Below, one piece after another: positions 13,279 to 15,630 of a stretch of 15,630 nt of DNA (the stretch's first letter is position 1; the number at the start of each line of letters is the position of its first letter). The notes beneath the pieces were generated by a model. The model was not told the DNA's origin. It made no database searches and worked only from the letters and a program-made list of their open reading frames with translations. The position numbers and the translations under genes are program-made. The DNA is from JACJWR01 sp964627505 (lineage in GTDB: Bacteria; Actinomycetota; Actinomycetes; S36-B12; UBA10799). The stretch is from positions 1-15,630 of the forward strand of contig CAZVKB010000062.1 of NCBI GenBank assembly GCA_964627505.1, in the 5' to 3' direction.

Positions 13279-15630
13279 ATGGAAAACAACTCGAATCGAA
13301 AGTCGAGGTTGGCAACCGCTCTCATCGCTGTCGGTGTCGCGAGCTTCGCGGTGCCGCACCTCACGGCTGGCTCGGCTGCGGCGGCGGTGTCCGTGGATGC
13401 CGCTGCAGCCAGCGCGTCCGCTTCGGACTGGGCGGTCCCGGACGAATCGGTCAGTGCCGCTCCTGCTGCCATCCTGGAAGGGCTCGGTGAATCGGCCCAG
13501 CCGAGCATCGTGACGCTGCGCGAAGTCGACGGGCAACCGGTTGTGGATCGCAGAGAAGCGCCCGACCTGCGGGCTGCGGAAGTCCAAATCGAGGTCGCGC
13601 AACAAGACCCGAACCTGTTGTCGGTGGAGGTGGATACCCGAGTCCAGGCGTTTCCGGACTCGGCGACTTCGGAGCCAACCTTGAGCAGCGACCCTATGCG
13701 CTCAAGCATGTGGGGACTGACCCGCTTGCGCGCTGAGTCAAGTTGGCAATTGGCCACGGGTGATGGCGTGGACGTCGCTGTCATCGATACCGGGGTAGGT
13801 CGTCACAGCGAACTGGATAACAGGATCACGGCAAGCGTGGATATCACTGGAGCAGGTGACGGGCGCAACGACGGACATGGTCACGGCACCCACGTGGCGG
13901 GCACCATCGCAGCTGAAGCAAACAACGGCATTGGCATCGCAGGTGTGGCACCACAGGCGCGCATTTTGGCGGTCAAAGTTCTTGGCGCTGACGGTGGCGG
14001 TTCTGCCGGCGATGTCGCGGCGGGCATCATCTGGGCGACAGATCACGGTGCCGAAGTCATCAATATGAGTCTCGGCGGTCCCGGCAAGTCGACGGCGATG
14101 GAAACGGCGATCGCCTACGCGAAGGCGCACGGAGTCGTGGTGATCGCAGCGGCTGGCAACTCCGGGTACTTCGATAATGAGTTGAGCTACCCGGCGGCCT
14201 ATGACGGCGTGCTCGCCGTCGCCGCTACTCGTGCAGATGACACCCGGGCGGCTTTCTCCACCGCCAATTCATCAGTGGACTTTGCGGCTCCGGGCTACGG
14301 CATTCTTTCCACACTCCCGGACAATTCGTATGCCACCTGGAATGGCACTTCCATGGCCACGCCACATGTGGCGGCGGTTGCCGCCTTGGTCATTCAACGA
14401 GCCCGGGCCTTGGGCGAAACTGTGGCAGTCGACGGTATTCTCACTGCCACGGCACACGACCTCGGTGCGACCGGTCGCGATGACGCGTTCGGTCATGGGA
14501 TTGTCGACCCGGTGGCGGCCCTCAACCTCGTGGGCGACGATCTGCCCACACCCGCGACACCCGTGGATCTGGCAGCAAGTTCGCAGTGGTGGAGTCGCGC
14601 AACGGTGTCGTGGCGGATTCCGACAGACAGCCCGCCGGTTTCTGCTGTGCATGTGACGTTTGCTGATGGGACCCCAGCCTGTGTGGCACCGGGCTCGGCA
14701 TCTTCGTGCGTGGTGACCGGACTGCAGGCCGACACCGAGTACACCTTCAAGGCAAGTGCGATGGGGAGTATTCGCGGCTCTGCGCCGAGCGTCACCACCA
14801 CCGTCCGGACTCAGCAGCGTCCGGACTACGCCGGCGACACTCTTGAGAATGCCACCGCACTGCCCGAGTCGTTGACGGTCGAAGAATTGCTCGATGTCGC
14901 GGCAGACGAAGACTGGTGGCAGGTCACCTTGGATCGCCAGGTGGATTTCCCCGAACTCCGCCTCTCTAATCTCGCCTCCGATTTCGATGTGGAGGTGTAC
15001 TCCACAAGGCGCGGCGAGCCTTTGTTGATGTGGTCGAGCTACATGCCGGATGCGTCGGATGAAGTCATGCGCAGGGGGAGTTTTTGGTACTGGGAACCCG
15101 GCACCTACTACGTTCGCGTACATGTGGGTCGGTACGGCCAGCCGAGTGAGACGCAGCCGTATCGTCTCGCTCTGAGCTTCGACGGCGCCCCGCTGACACC
15201 CACGCCCACGCCTACGCCGACCCCCACGCCCACGCCGACCCCCACGCCCACCCCTACGCCCACGCCGACGCCGACCCCGACGCCCACGCCGACGCCGGTT
15301 CCGGGGGATGGGGTGCCGGGTGATTCGCGGGGTACAGCGGCGCCGTTGCCGGCTAGTGGTGCGGTGCGGGCGACTATGCGATCAAGTGTTGATGCGCAGT
15401 ATTGGTCGTTCACGGCTCCGGTGGCGGGGACGTATCGGATTCGGTTGGCGGATCAGGCCGTTCCTTATCGGCTGGCTGCTTGGTATCCGGGTGGCAGTTT
15501 CTCGACGTATGGTTCGGCCACGGATGATCGGGTGCGCGATGTGAAGTTGGCTGCTGGCGCGCGGCTGGAAGTGTCGGTGCAAGTGGTCAATGGCCGCTAC
15601 TCGGCAATCCAGCCGTACACCGTGAGCGTG
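13279..15630 (+). CDS. Secreted subtilisin-family (S8) serine protease with FN3 and PPC-like domains (3' truncated)
   Basis: The frame is open for 784 codons to the window edge. Residues 1-36 form a signal peptide (SNRKSRLATALIAVGVASFAV, Ala-rich cleavage region). About 60-145 looks like an inhibitory propeptide. The catalytic domain (about 150-415) has D170 in VAVIDTGV, H202 in GHGTHVAGTIA, oxyanion N294 in AAAGNSG and S358 in NGTSMATPHVAA. It is followed by an FN3-like domain (about 424-513), a PPC-like beta domain (about 515-636), a (Thr-Pro)17 linker (640-673) and a second PPC-like domain (from about 678). The enzyme is expected to be an active exported endopeptidase. The start is uncertain: GAGG lies only 1 nt before ATG 13279, and an in-frame ATG at 13252 would add nine residues (MTWLGTYRG). 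Two TetR-like operators precede it. Codon usage changes sharply after the linker. Confidence 0.92.
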   Translation, partial: MENNSNRKSRLATALIAVGVASFAVPHLTAGSAAAAVSVDAAAASASASDWAVPDESVSAAPAAILEGLGESAQPSIVTLREVDGQPVVDRREAPDLRAAEVQIEVAQQDPNLLSVEVDTRVQAFPDSATSEPTLSSDPMRSSMWGLTRLRAESSWQLATGDGVDVAVIDTGVGRHSELDNRITASVDITGAGDGRNDGHGHGTHVAGTIAAEANNGIGIAGVAPQARILAVKVLGADGGGSAGDVAAGIIWATDHGAEVINMSLGGPGKSTAMETAIAYAKAHGVVVIAAAGNSGYFDNELSYPAAYDGVLAVAATRADDTRAAFSTANSSVDFAAPGYGILSTLPDNSYATWNGTSMATPHVAAVAALVIQRARALGETVAVDGILTATAHDLGATGRDDAFGHGIVDPVAALNLVGDDLPTPATPVDLAASSQWWSRATVSWRIPTDSPPVSAVHVTFADGTPACVAPGSASSCVVTGLQADTEYTFKASAMGSIRGSAPSVTTTVRTQQRPDYAGDTLENATALPESLTVEELLDVAADEDWWQVTLDRQVDFPELRLSNLASDFDVEVYSTRRGEPLLMWSSYMPDASDEVMRRGSFWYWEPGTYYVRVHVGRYGQPSETQPYRLALSFDGAPLTPTPTPTPTPTPTPTPTPTPTPTPTPTPTPTPTPVPGDGVPGDSRGTAAPLPASGAVRATMRSSVDAQYWSFTAPVAGTYRIRLADQAVPYRLAAWYPGGSFSTYGSATDDRVRDVKLAAGARLEVSVQVVNGRYSAIQPYTVSV
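15196..15297 (+). repeat. Hexanucleotide-like repeat encoding (Thr-Pro)17 linker
   Basis: Seventeen Thr-Pro codon pairs run without interruption, mostly ACG/ACC with CCC/CCG, giving an approximate 6-bp tandem repeat of 102 bp within the protease gene. Thr-Pro linkers are extended, protease-resistant and, in actinobacteria, often O-mannosylated when exported. The synonymous variation among units argues against very recent expansion, but length differences between strains are likely. The reverse strand reads as a Val-Gly repeat and is not a gene. Confidence 0.95.

Noticed and set aside
15108..15413. Minus-strand open frame with a long Val-Gly repeat
   Set aside because: It is the reverse reading of the Thr-Pro linker. 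The + strand frame has clear protease and PPC-like domains on both sides.

Overview
This is a GC-rich stretch, almost certainly from an actinobacterium (Actinomycetota). The evidence is the strong G/C third-codon bias, a DUF4333-type lipoprotein, a DUF2252 protein, a 14-helix DHA2-type exporter, GTG starts, and at least two genes whose -10 hexamer sits only 6 nt before the start codon (leaderless style). The genus cannot be read from the sequence. No tRNA, rRNA, insertion sequence or CRISPR array was seen.

Layout. A + strand gene ends at 173 and converges on a long minus-strand block (226-11753). Reading that block in transcription order gives three probable transcription units plus a lipoprotein gene. 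(1) 11753-7202: a HATPase-like/GNAT fusion, an MFS exporter and a circularly permuted ATP-grasp ligase, joined by two 4-bp stop/start overlaps. (2) 7125-6586: a lipoprotein with two DUF4333-like modules. (3) 6530-3007: a DUF2252 protein, a ceramidase-like CREST membrane hydrolase and an HX5D acyltransferase; the last two share an ATGA overlap. (4) 2755-226: a DEAD-box RNA helicase and a saccharopine-dehydrogenase-like oxidoreductase, 28 nt apart.

From 11878 the genes run on the + strand: a PII signalling protein, then a 304-nt intergenic region holding an imperfect hairpin of about 30 bp followed by four T and fourteen G. Next come a TetR-family regulator and a pair of nearly identical palindromes resembling TetR operators, around a promoter-like hexamer. 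The last gene is a large secreted subtilisin-family (S8) protease that runs off the window. It has FN3 and PPC-like domains, a (Thr-Pro)17 linker and a final PPC-like domain with very different codon usage.

How the genes may work together (inference). Unit 1 looks like a make-and-export module for an unknown small amide or peptide-like metabolite: ligase, acetyltransferase and exporter translated from one coupled message. Unit 3 pairs an enzyme family that cleaves fatty amide bonds with one that esterifies acyl chains, which suggests membrane-lipid turnover or remodelling. The TetR, operator pair and protease form a plausible repressor-controlled secreted-protease locus. These two operons and the operator pair are the parts most worth following up.
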